Positions 1-8,833 of a stretch of 64,000 bases of DNA are shown one piece after another. A model generated the notes under the pieces. It saw only the letters and a program-made list of their open reading frames with translations. It had not been told where the DNA came from and did no database searches. The position numbers and the translations under genes are program-made. How positions within the stretch are numbered: position 1 is the stretch's first letter; the number at the start of each line of letters is the position of its first letter. The DNA is taken from contig JBFEOQ010000004.1 of the NCBI GenBank assembly GCA_041550515.1, positions 7,776-71,775 on the forward strand. Reading direction: 5' to 3'. This DNA comes from PFL35 sp041550515. GTDB taxonomy: Archaea > Thermoplasmatota > E2 > DHVEG-1.

Positions 1-718
1 TTTTTTCATTTTCAAATTCATAAAGAGCCCATGCACCAGTTTCAACTGCTAAAACCCCCATTTCAACTGTTTTTTCCATAGGGAAACGCCAACCAGGTGG
101 ACATGGTGCAAGAATTTCTATATACTTTGAACCTTTGATGCTTTTTGCTTTTTTTAATTTTTTATATAAATCCTCAGGGTAAGATACACATGTTTGAGCA
201 GCATATGGGACATGATGAGCACGAATTATATCACCCATTTCTTTACGAATTTCTGTTTTTCCACTAACAGTAGTTGTAGTCCAAGCGCCAAGAGGTGTTG
301 CACCACTACGTTGAATACCTGTATTAGAATAAATTTGATTATTATAACAAATATAAATAAAATTTGTTTGACGCTCTATTGCTCCTGAAAGCGCTTGAAT
401 ACCAATATCATATGTTCCACCATCACCTGCCCAAGCTACAACCGTGGTATCTTTTTTGCCTTGCATTCTAAGTCCTGCTTCAACACCTGATGCACCAGCT
501 GCGGCTGCTTCAAAAGCAATATTCATGACAGGTATATCAAAACAAGTTTTAGGATACAAACTTTCAATAACTGCTGTACAACATGCAGGAACGATCATTA
601 TAGTATTTTTACCAAGTGCTTTAAAAACTGTTCTTAATGCCATTGTAGCAGGACAACCCGGGCACGCAGCACTACCTGCTAGAACACACTCAGTATCAGG
701 AATATCTTTAATCGCCAT
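1..718 (-). CDS. porB: Pyruvate:ferredoxin oxidoreductase beta subunit (PorB), 3' end cut by window edge
   Basis: Read on the minus strand from ATG at 718, the frame stays open for 239 codons to the window edge, so the C-terminus is missing. The N-terminal CPGCPATMALR carries cysteines for the proximal [4Fe-4S] cluster. The thiamine diphosphate/Mg motif is visible as GDGGTYDIG followed about 20 residues later by CYNN. A late GVLAVETGAWALYE segment is typical of PorB. With PorA it forms the catalytic core that converts pyruvate, CoA and oxidised ferredoxin to acetyl-CoA and CO2 (or the reverse) in the cytoplasm. Its ATG directly follows the porA stop codon, so the two are translationally linked as last gene of porCDAB. 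A related 2-oxoacid specificity (VOR-like) cannot be excluded from sequence alone. Confidence 0.93.
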   Translation of the reverse strand, partial: MAIKDIPDTECVLAGSAACPGCPATMALRTVFKALGKNTIMIVPACCTAVIESLYPKTCFDIPVMNIAFEAAAAGASGVEAGLRMQGKKDTTVVAWAGDGGTYDIGIQALSGAIERQTNFIYICYNNQIYSNTGIQRSGATPLGAWTTTTVSGKTEIRKEMGDIIRAHHVPYAAQTCVSYPEDLYKKLKKAKSIKGSKYIEILAPCPPGWRFPMEKTVEMGVLAVETGAWALYEFENEK

Positions 719-1885
719 TTATGCTTTCACCTCTTTAAAACCATACCAGATAGTATCTTTGAATTTTCCTTTAATCGATTTTTTATACATATCTATAATA
801 TGATTGTAGGTAACGTCTTTTCCACCAAGTCCTGCTATAAAACCAGTAACTTTAACATTAGATTTTTTATACAAAGCACTTTTAACTTCTGTGAATAATG
901 CTCCTTCATTACCACATGAAATATTTCTATCTATTACAATTAAATCTGCTTTTTTTGCAAGTTTAACTATTTCCTCATTAGGAAATGGTCTAAAAGTTCT
1001 AATACGTGCAAGTCCAATTTTGCATCCTTCTCTTCTGAGGTAATCAATAGCAACTTTACTTTCAGCAGCAATTGCACCCATTGCTAGGAGAATTGTTTCA
1101 GCATCTTCACATTTATATTTTTCTATTAAATCACCATTAAAACGACCAAATTTGTTTTCCCATTCTTTTGTAATTTTAGGAATAAGTTTTTTTGCATTTT
1201 CATGAGCATCTTGCATAGCTCGACGTATTTTCTCATAATGTTCAGGCATTATGATATTTCCAAAAGTAATTGGATTTTTTGGATCTACTTTCCATAGAGG
1301 TTTGTATCTACCAAGATAATCATCAATTTCTTTTTGATTTGGGATTTCTGCAGGCATTGATGTATGTGACAAAATAAATGCATTATAACTTATCATTACT
1401 GGTAGAGCAACATCTCTGTTTTCACCTAGTTTAAATGCTTGTATAACGGTATCAAAAATCTCTTGGTTACTACTGCAATAAAACTGTATCCATCCAGTAT
1501 CTCTCTGACTGATGCTATCATTTTCATCAGCCCATATATTCCAGCCAGGTCCTATTACACGGTTAATGTTACACATGACAACCGGAAGACGAGCAAGTGC
1601 TGCCCAATGAAGCATTTCATGCATAAGTAAAAGACCATGTGATGATGTTGCTGTGAATGTTCGTACACCTGTAGCTGCGGCCCCAATACATGCACTCATA
1701 GCAGAATGCTCACTTTCAACACATATGAATTCACCTTTGTATTCACCTGATTTTATAAAACTTGCTATAGCTTCTACAACAGTTGTTTGTGGTGTAATTG
1801 GATATGCAGCAACAACATCAGGTTTTGCCATAACGGCTGCTTTTGCAGCAATATAATTTCCAGTGTTAATCATAATGTTTTTCAT
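719..1885 (-). CDS. porA: Pyruvate:ferredoxin oxidoreductase alpha subunit (PorA)
   Basis: This 388-residue protein has the normal PorA length. Near residues 25-35 it shows AAYPITPQTTVVEAIA, the conserved YPITP substrate/TPP-contact motif, followed by ESEHSAMSACIGAAATGVRT, a transketolase pyrimidine-binding signature. The C-terminal part (ADLIVIDRNISCGNEGALF) matches the domain that packs on PorB. It provides half of the thiamine active site for reversible pyruvate oxidation with ferredoxin. The start ATG overlaps the porD stop (ATGA) and lies behind a purine-rich GAGAGGGA ribosome site. The order gamma-delta-alpha-beta is the classical archaeal four-subunit arrangement. Assignment to pyruvate rather than branched 2-oxoacids is by overall resemblance and by the separate kor cluster at 13.8-16.6 kb. 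Confidence 0.94.
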   Translation of the reverse strand: MKNIMINTGNYIAAKAAVMAKPDVVAAYPITPQTTVVEAIASFIKSGEYKGEFICVESEHSAMSACIGAAATGVRTFTATSSHGLLLMHEMLHWAALARLPVVMCNINRVIGPGWNIWADENDSISQRDTGWIQFYCSSNQEIFDTVIQAFKLGENRDVALPVMISYNAFILSHTSMPAEIPNQKEIDDYLGRYKPLWKVDPKNPITFGNIIMPEHYEKIRRAMQDAHENAKKLIPKITKEWENKFGRFNGDLIEKYKCEDAETILLAMGAIAAESKVAIDYLRREGCKIGLARIRTFRPFPNEEIVKLAKKADLIVIDRNISCGNEGALFTEVKSALYKKSNVKVTGFIAGLGGKDVTYNHIIDMYKKSIKGKFKDTIWYGFKEVKA

Positions 1886-2154
1886 TGTTGTCCCTCTCTT
1901 TCCATAGTTATTGCTTTTACATTACATACATTTGCACATATCCCACATCCTTTACAATAATTCATATCAATTTTTACTGAGCCATCTTTTTTTTTCTTAA
2001 CAGTACCTTCGGGACAAAATATCCAACAACGGAGACATTTAACGCATTTATCTTTATTAAAAATTGGTTTAAATACTCTCCAGCTACCTGTTTTTCCCAT
2101 TGATCCTTCTTGTGGATAAGATATGGTTGTTACAACATTGTATTTTTTACTCAA
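1882..2154 (-). CDS. porD: Pyruvate:ferredoxin oxidoreductase delta subunit (PorD), 2x[4Fe-4S]
   Basis: A 90-residue ferredoxin-like subunit. Two cluster motifs are seen, CVKCLRCWIFCPEG and CKGCGICANVC, which relay electrons from the TPP site to external ferredoxin. The N-terminal half (SMGKTGSWRVFKP) is the usual PorD lead-in. The start is a TTG at 2154 that overlaps the porC stop; a GAGGTG ribosome site lies 6-7 bases upstream, which favours this TTG over the internal ATG 18 codons later. It belongs to the porC-porD-porA-porB operon with overlapping junctions on both sides. Confidence 0.92.
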   Translation of the reverse strand: MSKKYNVVTTISYPQEGSMGKTGSWRVFKPIFNKDKCVKCLRCWIFCPEGTVKKKKDGSVKIDMNYCKGCGICANVCNVKAITMEREGQQ

Positions 2155-2726
2155 AAATTCACCTCTGTTGAATCATACGCATCTTGTGTTGCTCTTATAT
2201 TTTGTTTTCCTTGTTCACCTTTCCATTTTTCTTGTATAACACTTTGTATTGATTTTAAAGTAACTTTATCAAGTACTTTTGGTAATGCTCCAAGAATTGG
2301 TGTATTTACAACAGGTATTCCTCCAACAAGAATATCATATTTTATTGCAACTCCTGTTGCATCAACTGTTGCAACTTTATATTTTTCTGAAAATGGATAT
2401 TTATCTGGTTTTTTACGAGTGTTTATTAATATTTTTCCATCTTTTTTTAATCCTTTTAATACGTCTACAATGTTCATTATACTTTCATCTTGAACTATTA
2501 CTATGTCTGGGTTATATATCTCACTTCGAAGATTTATTTCATCATCTGATATTCTTGCAAATGCACGTACTGGAGCTCCTCTTCTTTCAGCCCCGAAAAA
2601 AGGGAATGCTTGTACTCCTTTATTTTTATCTTTTAATGCTGCTGCAACTAATAAGTTTGCAGCTGTGACAGAACCTTGTCCTCCACGTCCATGAAACACT
2701 ATTTCTATTAAATATTTTGATGGCAC
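2151..2726 (-). CDS. porC: Pyruvate:ferredoxin oxidoreductase gamma subunit (PorC)
   Basis: The family signature FHGRGGQGSVTAANLL lies at the N-terminus, followed by AFPFFGAERRGAPV, both diagnostic of the gamma (CoA-binding) domain. I place the start at GTG 2726 (191 residues). A GGGAG ribosome site sits 9 bases upstream of it, and a TATA-like element at 2781-2790 would put the transcript start near 2760. An upstream in-frame ATG at 2765 would then lie at or before the transcript start and would add 13 residues with no family counterpart. First gene of the porCDAB operon. It acts in the cytoplasm as part of the 2-oxoacid:ferredoxin complex; the family identity is secure, the substrate is inferred from the operon. 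Confidence 0.92.
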   Translation of the reverse strand: MPSKYLIEIVFHGRGGQGSVTAANLLVAAALKDKNKGVQAFPFFGAERRGAPVRAFARISDDEINLRSEIYNPDIVIVQDESIMNIVDVLKGLKKDGKILINTRKKPDKYPFSEKYKVATVDATGVAIKYDILVGGIPVVNTPILGALPKVLDKVTLKSIQSVIQEKWKGEQGKQNIRATQDAYDSTEVNF

Positions 2727-2780
2727 TATAATACACTCCCGAAACTGGGAATATAAATACCACATATAACTGTTTTGAAT

Positions 2781-2790
2781 CTATTTAATA
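2781..2790 (-). promoter_or_regulatory. TATA-like promoter element for porCDAB
   Basis: On the minus strand the decamer TATTAAATAG resembles the archaeal box A. A transcript start about 25 bases downstream falls near 2760, which supports the GTG start of porC at 2726. No in-vivo evidence; only sequence resemblance and spacing. Confidence 0.4.
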
Positions 2791-2818
2791 TCATGTTAAC
2801 ATCTTAAAAAATTTGATT

Positions 2819-3373
2819 TTATAATGGATATTTTTGTAAAATATCTGTTTTTGATATTATTCCTATAGCTTTACCATTTTTTACAACTAGTATTGCTGGA
2901 TATATCTTTAACATTTCATTAACAAGTGTTATATTTGTATCTTCTGGAATAGTTGGTAATGCTTCATCCATTATGTCTTTAATTTTTAAATTCTTATTTT
3001 TAATTTTATCATACTTTTTTATAAATAATTCCTCAGATATACTTCCTACTAATACTTTTTCTTTAAAAACTGGCATTTGTGATATTGCATTTTTAACCAT
3101 TAAATTCAATGCTTTATTTATAGTCTGCTCTTCTTGTATTGATATTATTTTTCTTGAAAAAACATCTTTTGCTTTTATTTGATCATGTTTTCCAGCTATT
3201 TCTTGTTCAAGTGTGATTAATATTTTTCTAGCAATTGAATAAGATGGTTCAATCTTTGCATTTTCTATTTTAGTAATTATTGATTGGCTTACACCTGCGA
3301 GTTTTGCGAGTTCTGCTTGTGTTAATCCTAATTTTTGTCTCATTTTTTTTATTTTTTTTAGTTCCTCGAGCAT
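2819..3373 (-). CDS. XRE-type HTH regulator with C-terminal CBS pair
   Basis: The 184-residue protein starts with an XRE helix-turn-helix (GLTQAELAKLAGVSQSIITK, about residues 16-35) and continues with two CBS motifs from about residue 65 to the end (KDVFSRKIISIQ..., KDIMDEALPTIPEDTNI..., ending GIISKTDILQKYPL). CBS pairs usually bind adenine nucleotides or S-adenosylmethionine, so the protein is probably a ligand- or energy-sensing transcription factor; archaeal proteins of this XRE-CBS architecture are common. It lies 50-90 bases upstream of the porCDAB promoter on the same strand, making that operon an obvious candidate target (inference). ATG at 3373 follows an AT-rich leader with TATA-like sequence. 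No truncation is evident. Confidence 0.85.
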   Translation of the reverse strand: MLEELKKIKKMRQKLGLTQAELAKLAGVSQSIITKIENAKIEPSYSIARKILITLEQEIAGKHDQIKAKDVFSRKIISIQEEQTINKALNLMVKNAISQMPVFKEKVLVGSISEELFIKKYDKIKNKNLKIKDIMDEALPTIPEDTNITLVNEMLKIYPAILVVKNGKAIGIISKTDILQKYPL

Positions 3374-3485
3374 GTATATAATAATAATATCTATGTTTTT
3401 ATTCTTATTGGAATAAATATCACATAATAAATTCTAAAAATTTTATATAGAATAAAAACTCCTATAAAGCTATAATATTGAAATT

Positions 3486-6122
3486 TTAAAGAGATTTTTC
3501 AAAGAGATATTGTAATATCTTTAATAAAATTGAATTTGATTTTATTTTATTTTTTATTACCTTAAACTCCATTATTCCCCAGTCACTTTCTGCACCATTT
3601 ACATCTTTTAATTTGGCTTTAATTGTATAAGTTTTTGTTATATTCCAGTTATGGTATTCAGTAATATCTGTACCAGATATATAGGGTCCTTTCCATCCAC
3701 TGGTGTTACCATCACCCCAATCCCAAAAGCAGTAGATTATATTATCCTCAGGATCTTCTATATTGGTAATTTGAAAAGTATATTCTTGTTCAGGTTTACC
3801 TGTAATAGGTCCTGTAATTTCTGGTTTTTTTGGAGAATAGTTATCAAGTTTGAAAATCCTGAGTGTTGGATCTCCAAAGAGACACATACCATAATACCAT
3901 TCTTGTTCCCAAAGCTCAAAAGGTGTTTGTTTGTCAAACCATATTTGAAATGCTTCTCCTACTGTGAAGCCTTCTCCAAGTGGTTTTGTAAAATCATTAA
4001 AGTTAAGCATACTTCCAGATTTTGATGATGCAACAGTTATTAATCCATATGTTGTATTAAATATATATGAGCCTGCAAGGTAGTTTTCATCTGTATATCT
4101 ACCTGGTCCACATGCAAATAAATTATAAAAGAGTACAGGGGGATCATTGGATTGAATATTAGAGGAGTTCACCCAATCTCCGTTATCAAAAAAGTTACCT
4201 ATGTTAAAGGGGCATCCATTTCCTATTCCTCTTTCCCATTTTCCTAATGTTGCAGGTTCATTTAGACTTGGTTCAACGTTTAATTCTCCATTTAAGTAAT
4301 CATATGATAGTCTTGTATTTTGATTTTTATTGACATATGGTCCATTTATCAACCATTTACCAATATGTGTAACTGGATTTGATTCGGGATTATAACTTAT
4401 ACCCTCAATTTTGTCACCATTTGAATTACATATTTTTGCACTGAAACCAGTATCACCCATCCATTCTGATATTTTAACAAGAAGTCTGTTTTCATCTGGT
4501 TGGAGGGTGATATCTATTTTTTTATAATCTGGGGTAAAATCACCATATTTATTATCATAAAGTATTTGTTTACCATTAAGCCATACTCGTGCTCCATCAT
4601 CGTATCCTATCCATAATTGACATGTTTTTTCTGAATCTGCAATTATTTTTGTAAAAGCATAATATGCTCCATAATCAGCATCATCATAATTACTATTTAT
4701 ATCTATATAGGGACTTCCTGAGTTATATAATGTCCATGTTTTTCCACCCATGCTATCTCCTTGATTTGGATTGATATTTGCTTCGATTTTTTTAAGATAA
4801 TTAGTACTTAGATATACCCAAAAATTATCAGATGAATCTTGATGAAAACCATTTAGTAACCAACTGCGAATGTATTCAGCCTCTGTTCCATAATAATTAG
4901 GGTTACTTATTTGATATATTAGATCATTAAAAGCTGTATTATATGTGTCTGTGATTCGTGCAGAAAATTTATAGTCTCCCCCACCCTGGCTTATTTTTAA
5001 CAGGAGTTGATTCCAACCTTCGTTTAAATGTATATTGATTCTAAATTCATCTTTTCTCCATCCAGAATATCTATCTCTTGTAAAAATTTCTTCTTTGTTT
5101 AACCAGACTTTTATTCCATCGTCAGAGCCTAAAAGAAGTCTAGCATCTCTGTTTATTGGTGAGTAGATATATATATGAGCATATGCAGCTGATTCAGTTG
5201 GTCTTGTCCCAAAATAATGACCACCTGAGTAACTATGAGCACAAACTTGTACAAAATGGTATCCCAAACTCATTTGATCAAGATAGTCCTGAGCAGTTGT
5301 ATAAAATCCATTATCAAATCTTGTAACATCATCATCATAAATATTATCTATACTTACATCCATATCAAACCAATCTTCTTCAACATATTCCAATCCCCGC
5401 CATGGTTGCCAGAGTTGACCAGTTCTATACTGATTAACTTTTGAAAAATAATCGTTTATCATATTTTTTTCAGAGTCATATTTTAAGGTTGATGCATAAA
5501 TACGACCTACATATATTTCTGGTCCAGTGTCACCTGTATCAGAAGTATGGAATTCATAATCTCCATCTTTATCATTATCTTGCCAGTTACCATCAAGATC
5601 CATATAAAATAAATCACATGGAAATACATCCCCAGATACTTCAGCCCAAGCAGCAGTTATGTCACCTATGAAAACTATACCTTTACTACCTTGATTGTAT
5701 TGTTCTTTTATCCAACTTTTTATTTCATCAGGTGTACCATATAAAACCGTTTCTAAATGTACTGAATATCCTTCAACAGTAAGATCATTGATATATTGAG
5801 TTATATTTTCAGAAATTTTTGGATAAAGTATTTCATCAACTAATAGGGAGATGATATTATTATTTTTTATTGAAACAATGTCTGGTTTAAAAAATTCTGC
5901 CGGTTTTAATGGATGAGTTTTTATATATTCTTTATAAATTCCAGGTAGTTCACCATTTGGTGAAAACCATTGTAATTTTTTAATATATCTTCCATCTTGA
6001 ATTTCTGATATTTCTAATTTTTCATTAATATTTTGATATATTAAATTATGAGCAGGAATTGATGATAATGATAATATTAAAAAAGTTGTTATAATAATAT
6101 TTGTTATCATGTATTTTTTCAT
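3486..6122 (-). CDS. Secreted gingipain-like (C25) cysteine peptidase with inserted PA14-like modules and PKD domain
   Basis: The 878-residue product begins with a signal peptide (KK followed by a hydrophobic stretch to about residue 22). The segment around residues 150-215 (GIVFIGDITAAWAE, FPCDLFYMDLDG, PEIYVGRI) matches the C25/gingipain catalytic fold. A candidate catalytic His is H296 in VCAHSYSGGHYF, and the candidate nucleophile is C671 in YNLFACGPGRYTD, a clan CD-like pairing. Between them lie two similar PA14-like beta modules (LLLGSDDGIKVWLNKEEIF and LWIGYDDGARVWLNGKQIL). Near residues 780-860 a PKD domain has CFWDWGDGNTSGW. A GGAG ribosome site precedes the ATG. Likely an extracellular protein degrader or surface enzyme. 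The peptidase assignment is by motif; activity and exact residues are unproven. Confidence 0.8.
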   Translation of the reverse strand: MKKYMITNIIITTFLILSLSSIPAHNLIYQNINEKLEISEIQDGRYIKKLQWFSPNGELPGIYKEYIKTHPLKPAEFFKPDIVSIKNNNIISLLVDEILYPKISENITQYINDLTVEGYSVHLETVLYGTPDEIKSWIKEQYNQGSKGIVFIGDITAAWAEVSGDVFPCDLFYMDLDGNWQDNDKDGDYEFHTSDTGDTGPEIYVGRIYASTLKYDSEKNMINDYFSKVNQYRTGQLWQPWRGLEYVEEDWFDMDVSIDNIYDDDVTRFDNGFYTTAQDYLDQMSLGYHFVQVCAHSYSGGHYFGTRPTESAAYAHIYIYSPINRDARLLLGSDDGIKVWLNKEEIFTRDRYSGWRKDEFRINIHLNEGWNQLLLKISQGGGDYKFSARITDTYNTAFNDLIYQISNPNYYGTEAEYIRSWLLNGFHQDSSDNFWVYLSTNYLKKIEANINPNQGDSMGGKTWTLYNSGSPYIDINSNYDDADYGAYYAFTKIIADSEKTCQLWIGYDDGARVWLNGKQILYDNKYGDFTPDYKKIDITLQPDENRLLVKISEWMGDTGFSAKICNSNGDKIEGISYNPESNPVTHIGKWLINGPYVNKNQNTRLSYDYLNGELNVEPSLNEPATLGKWERGIGNGCPFNIGNFFDNGDWVNSSNIQSNDPPVLFYNLFACGPGRYTDENYLAGSYIFNTTYGLITVASSKSGSMLNFNDFTKPLGEGFTVGEAFQIWFDKQTPFELWEQEWYYGMCLFGDPTLRIFKLDNYSPKKPEITGPITGKPEQEYTFQITNIEDPEDNIIYCFWDWGDGNTSGWKGPYISGTDITEYHNWNITKTYTIKAKLKDVNGAESDWGIMEFKVIKNKIKSNSILLKILQYLFEKSL

Positions 6123-6248
6123 GTATATTTCTCCAGCGGATTTTTAATTAATACGTTTTATGTTAAATAATAAATTTTAATTAATAAATGTTTTGAACTA
6201 TTATAACATTAGCAAAATCAAAATAATACTTACAAAATATTATATTTA

Positions 6249-6950
6249 ATGTATAATCCTATTGAATTATCAAAAAAAACTGAAAAAATTGTAACAAAGA
6301 ATGACATGAAGAAATATTATAGATTCCGTCCAACAGCTTTTTATGGTGGAATAGCAACTGCTGATACTGTTGGTTGTAATTTACGCTGCAAGTTTTGTTG
6401 GTCAGTAAAAAGCGTTTGCAACTCAAAAAATACTGGTGAATTTTATACGCCTGAAAAGGTAGCTTCGATATTAAACATTCTTGCTAAAAAAAATGGTTAT
6501 CGACAAGTTAGAATATCTGGTGGTGAACCAACTATTGGTAGACATCATTTAATCAAACTTCTAAGAAACATAGATTCTAGTCTATCATTCATTCTTGAAA
6601 CAAATGGTATTCTTTTAGGAGAAGATAAAAAATATGTACATAAACTTTATCAATTTCATAATCTTCATTATCGAGTTTGCCTTAAAGGAGTCAACTCAGA
6701 AGAATTCTCTTTTTTAACTGGAGCAAAATTAGGATTTAATTACCAGTTGAAATCTCTAGAAATTTTAAAAGATAAAGGTTTAAATTTCAATATAGCTGTA
6801 GTTACTTTAAAAAAGGATAAAAATGAGTTATATGAAAAATTACAAGAGATGAATCTTGAAAAAATAATGATTGAGGAAGAAGAAATTAAGCTATATCCTC
6901 AAGTTGAAAGAAGATTAAAAAAAGAGGGTTTACTTAATTATTTTAAATAA
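6249..6950 (+). CDS. Radical SAM protein, standalone
   Basis: A 233-residue radical SAM protein. The cluster motif C-x3-C-x2-C appears as GCNLRCKFCWS near residue 42-50, and RISGGEPTIGRHHL provides the GGE SAM-binding motif; LETNGILLG is the usual third strand. It resembles archaeal radical SAM proteins annotated as pyruvate formate-lyase-activating-like, but the substrate is unknown. No partner gene adjoins it: it is divergent from the peptidase gene and followed by a zinc-ribbon gene on the other strand. No Shine-Dalgarno site precedes the ATG, and an AT-rich TATA-like tract lies about 20-30 bases upstream, so the mRNA may be leaderless. Short for the family (no SPASM or other C-terminal domain). 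Confidence 0.82.
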   Translation: MYNPIELSKKTEKIVTKNDMKKYYRFRPTAFYGGIATADTVGCNLRCKFCWSVKSVCNSKNTGEFYTPEKVASILNILAKKNGYRQVRISGGEPTIGRHHLIKLLRNIDSSLSFILETNGILLGEDKKYVHKLYQFHNLHYRVCLKGVNSEEFSFLTGAKLGFNYQLKSLEILKDKGLNFNIAVVTLKKDKNELYEKLQEMNLEKIMIEEEEIKLYPQVERRLKKEGLLNYFK

Positions 6951-7046
6951 AAAAAAATCATTTATGTAAATTCGTAATTTAGGTCTTTAATATCTTGATC
7001 TTGGGATTTAGATAAATAAAACAGTAATTTGAAAGATTATTAAAGC

Positions 7047-7199
7047 TTATTTTTTCATAATCGACATATCAGATAATTTTTCCCAAAAACGACTATGACA
7101 TTCAGGACATAAAAACATTGTAGTATCAAGTCCATCAGAAAATTCTTCTGGTATCATAAAATCACTGTTACATTTTTTACAATGATTTATAGTTATCAT
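7047..7199 (-). CDS. Small zinc-ribbon protein (50 aa)
   Basis: A 50-codon frame with two CxxC knuckles, CKKC at residues 7-10 and CPEC at 31-34, spaced as in a zinc ribbon. The sequence ends in a short helix-like tail (RFWEKLSDMSIMKK). The ATG at 7199 is preceded by GGAAGGGT, a plausible ribosome site, and by TATA-like sequence at about 7215-7245. Standalone gene between the radical SAM gene and the nitroreductase. Function unknown; such mini ribbons often act in transcription, nucleic-acid or protein binding. Its coding status rests on the two clean CxxC pairs and the ribosome site. Confidence 0.65.
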   Translation of the reverse strand: MITINHCKKCNSDFMIPEEFSDGLDTTMFLCPECHSRFWEKLSDMSIMKK

Positions 7200-7303
7200 T
7201 TTTACCCTTCCAATTTTTATATATATATTTACTTTATACTTATATAAAAATTTTACTATTAAAAATAAGCATTTTTAGGGTAAAATAGAAAAATTTTATT
7301 TTT

Positions 7304-7846
7304 TTACCATTTATCATAATGAATTATTTGATCAAGATTTTTTCTCTTTTTACTTTGCGTAATAATCTTAGCTACATTTTCAAAAAAAAGTTCCTTTTCA
7401 GCAGGATATCCAAGAGGCGTTAAAGCAATAACGCGTATATGCTCTGGAATTCCAAGGATTATTTTTACCTTTTTTTCATTGAAACCTCCGATCCAGCAAG
7501 TTCCAAGTCCTTTATCTGTTGCTGCTAATATTATATGTTCCAATGCAATAGAAACATCCACAATAAAATAATTTATGTTATTTCTCAAACCACTCTGTTT
7601 AGGATCACCACATGCAACAATAACAATAGGGGCTTTTTTTAACCATTGATTTATGATACTTGTTCTTGATAAATCTTTAATGATTTTTTTATCTTTTATT
7701 ACTATAAACTGCCAACATTGTCCATTTCCCCAAGATGGTGCTAATCGTGCAGATTCAAGTACATAATTTATCTTTTCATCTTCAACTTCTTTATTTGAAT
7801 AAGATCTAATACTCCTTCTAACTTTTATTATATTTTCAAAATTCAT
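7304..7846 (-). CDS. Nitroreductase-family FMN flavoprotein
   Basis: The 180-residue protein has the N-terminal RRSIRSYSNKEV FMN-phosphate motif, followed by ARLAPSWGNGQCWQFIVI and, near residue 118, GLGTCWIGGFNE. These match the nitroreductase family (NAD(P)H- or flavin-dependent reductases, usually dimeric, cytoplasmic). Length is typical of the archaeal short form. The real substrate cannot be told from sequence; many archaeal members act on unknown electron acceptors. The gene stands alone: a promoter-sized gap of 120 bases separates it from sucD, and a 104-base gap from the zinc-ribbon gene, all on the minus strand. AAGTGAT lies 5 bases before the ATG. Confidence 0.88.
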   Translation of the reverse strand: MNFENIIKVRRSIRSYSNKEVEDEKINYVLESARLAPSWGNGQCWQFIVIKDKKIIKDLSRTSIINQWLKKAPIVIVACGDPKQSGLRNNINYFIVDVSIALEHIILAATDKGLGTCWIGGFNEKKVKIILGIPEHIRVIALTPLGYPAEKELFFENVAKIITQSKKRKNLDQIIHYDKW

Positions 7847-7966
7847 TATAAATCACTTGGTATTAATTTTATAATTGATTTTTCAACTGATTTTAAACAA
7901 ATTTTATTATTTAACATTCGAACTTTAGATAGATGAAATTCAGAGTTTACAAAACATTCTTTATAT

Positions 7967-8833
7967 TTAACTATGAGTCTCTATTAAACCTGCTATATCA
8001 GTAGGAAATTTAGCAATTTTAACATCTGCTTTCTCAAAGGCTTTAATTTTGGATGCTGCTGTTCCTTTTCCCCTTGCTATTATTGCACCGGCATGTCCCA
8101 TACGTTTTCCAGGTGGAGCTGTTCTTCCTGCAATAAAAGCAAATACTGGTTTACTAATATGCTCGGTAATATACTCTGCAGCATCTTCTTCAGCAGTACC
8201 ACCGATTTCACCAACTAAAACAATTGCTTTTGTATCTTTATCTTTTTCAAAAGCATTTAGCGCTTCAATAAAATTTGTTCCAATAATTGGATCACCACCA
8301 AGACCAACACATGTACTTTGTCCAATCCCTTTTTCTTTTAAGGAATTTACAATTTCATATGTTAATGTTCCTGAGCGACTTGCAACACCAACATCTCCTT
8401 CTAAAAAGATACTTCCAGGTAAAATCCCTATTTTTGTTTTTCCTGGACTAGCTATACCTGGACAGTTAGGTCCAATTAATACTGCATCCTTATATTTTGC
8501 GTAATGAACAAAATCCATCGCATCATGAAAAGGAATATTTTCAGTAATCACTACAACTGTTTTTATTTCTGCATCAAGTGCTTCAAAAACTGCATCTTTT
8601 GCAAAACGAGCTGGAACTAAGACAAGTGATGTGTTTGCACCTGTTTGTTCAACTGCTTTTTTAACACTATTAAAAATTGGTACTCCCTGTACTTCTTCTC
8701 CCTCCTTTCCTGGAGTAACACCTGCTACAACTTTTGTTCCAAAGTTTTTCATTTCACCTATATGAAATACACCTTGGTGACCTGTTGCACCTTGAACAAT
8801 AACTTTATTTTTCTCATCAACAAATATTGACAT
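7967..8833 (-). CDS. sucD: Succinyl-CoA ligase (ADP/GDP-forming) alpha subunit
   Basis: A 288-residue SucD of standard length. The Rossmann CoA-binding start (KVIVQGATGHQGVFH) is followed by IGPNCPGIASPGKTKIGI, and GKRMGHAGAI contains the phosphohistidine (about residue 247). It catalyses succinyl-CoA + NDP + Pi = succinate + CoA + NTP together with SucC. The ATG follows the sucC stop directly, with the ribosome site AGGAGGTGA embedded in the end of sucC. With the kor and fumarate reductase genes on the opposite strand at 11-17 kb, it supplies the middle of a TCA branch. Confidence 0.95.
   Translation of the reverse strand: MSIFVDEKNKVIVQGATGHQGVFHIGEMKNFGTKVVAGVTPGKEGEEVQGVPIFNSVKKAVEQTGANTSLVLVPARFAKDAVFEALDAEIKTVVVITENIPFHDAMDFVHYAKYKDAVLIGPNCPGIASPGKTKIGILPGSIFLEGDVGVASRSGTLTYEIVNSLKEKGIGQSTCVGLGGDPIIGTNFIEALNAFEKDKDTKAIVLVGEIGGTAEEDAAEYITEHISKPVFAFIAGRTAPPGKRMGHAGAIIARGKGTAASKIKAFEKADVKIAKFPTDIAGLIETHS

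Noticed and set aside
2279..2668. Leucine-rich plus-strand frame opposite porC
   Set aside because: It is antisense to a well-supported PorC coding sequence and its composition mirrors that gene's codons.
8049..8504. 151-codon plus-strand frame opposite sucD
   Set aside because: Antisense to sucD motifs such as the phosphohistidine loop; proline- and serine-rich composition is a mirror of sucD codons.
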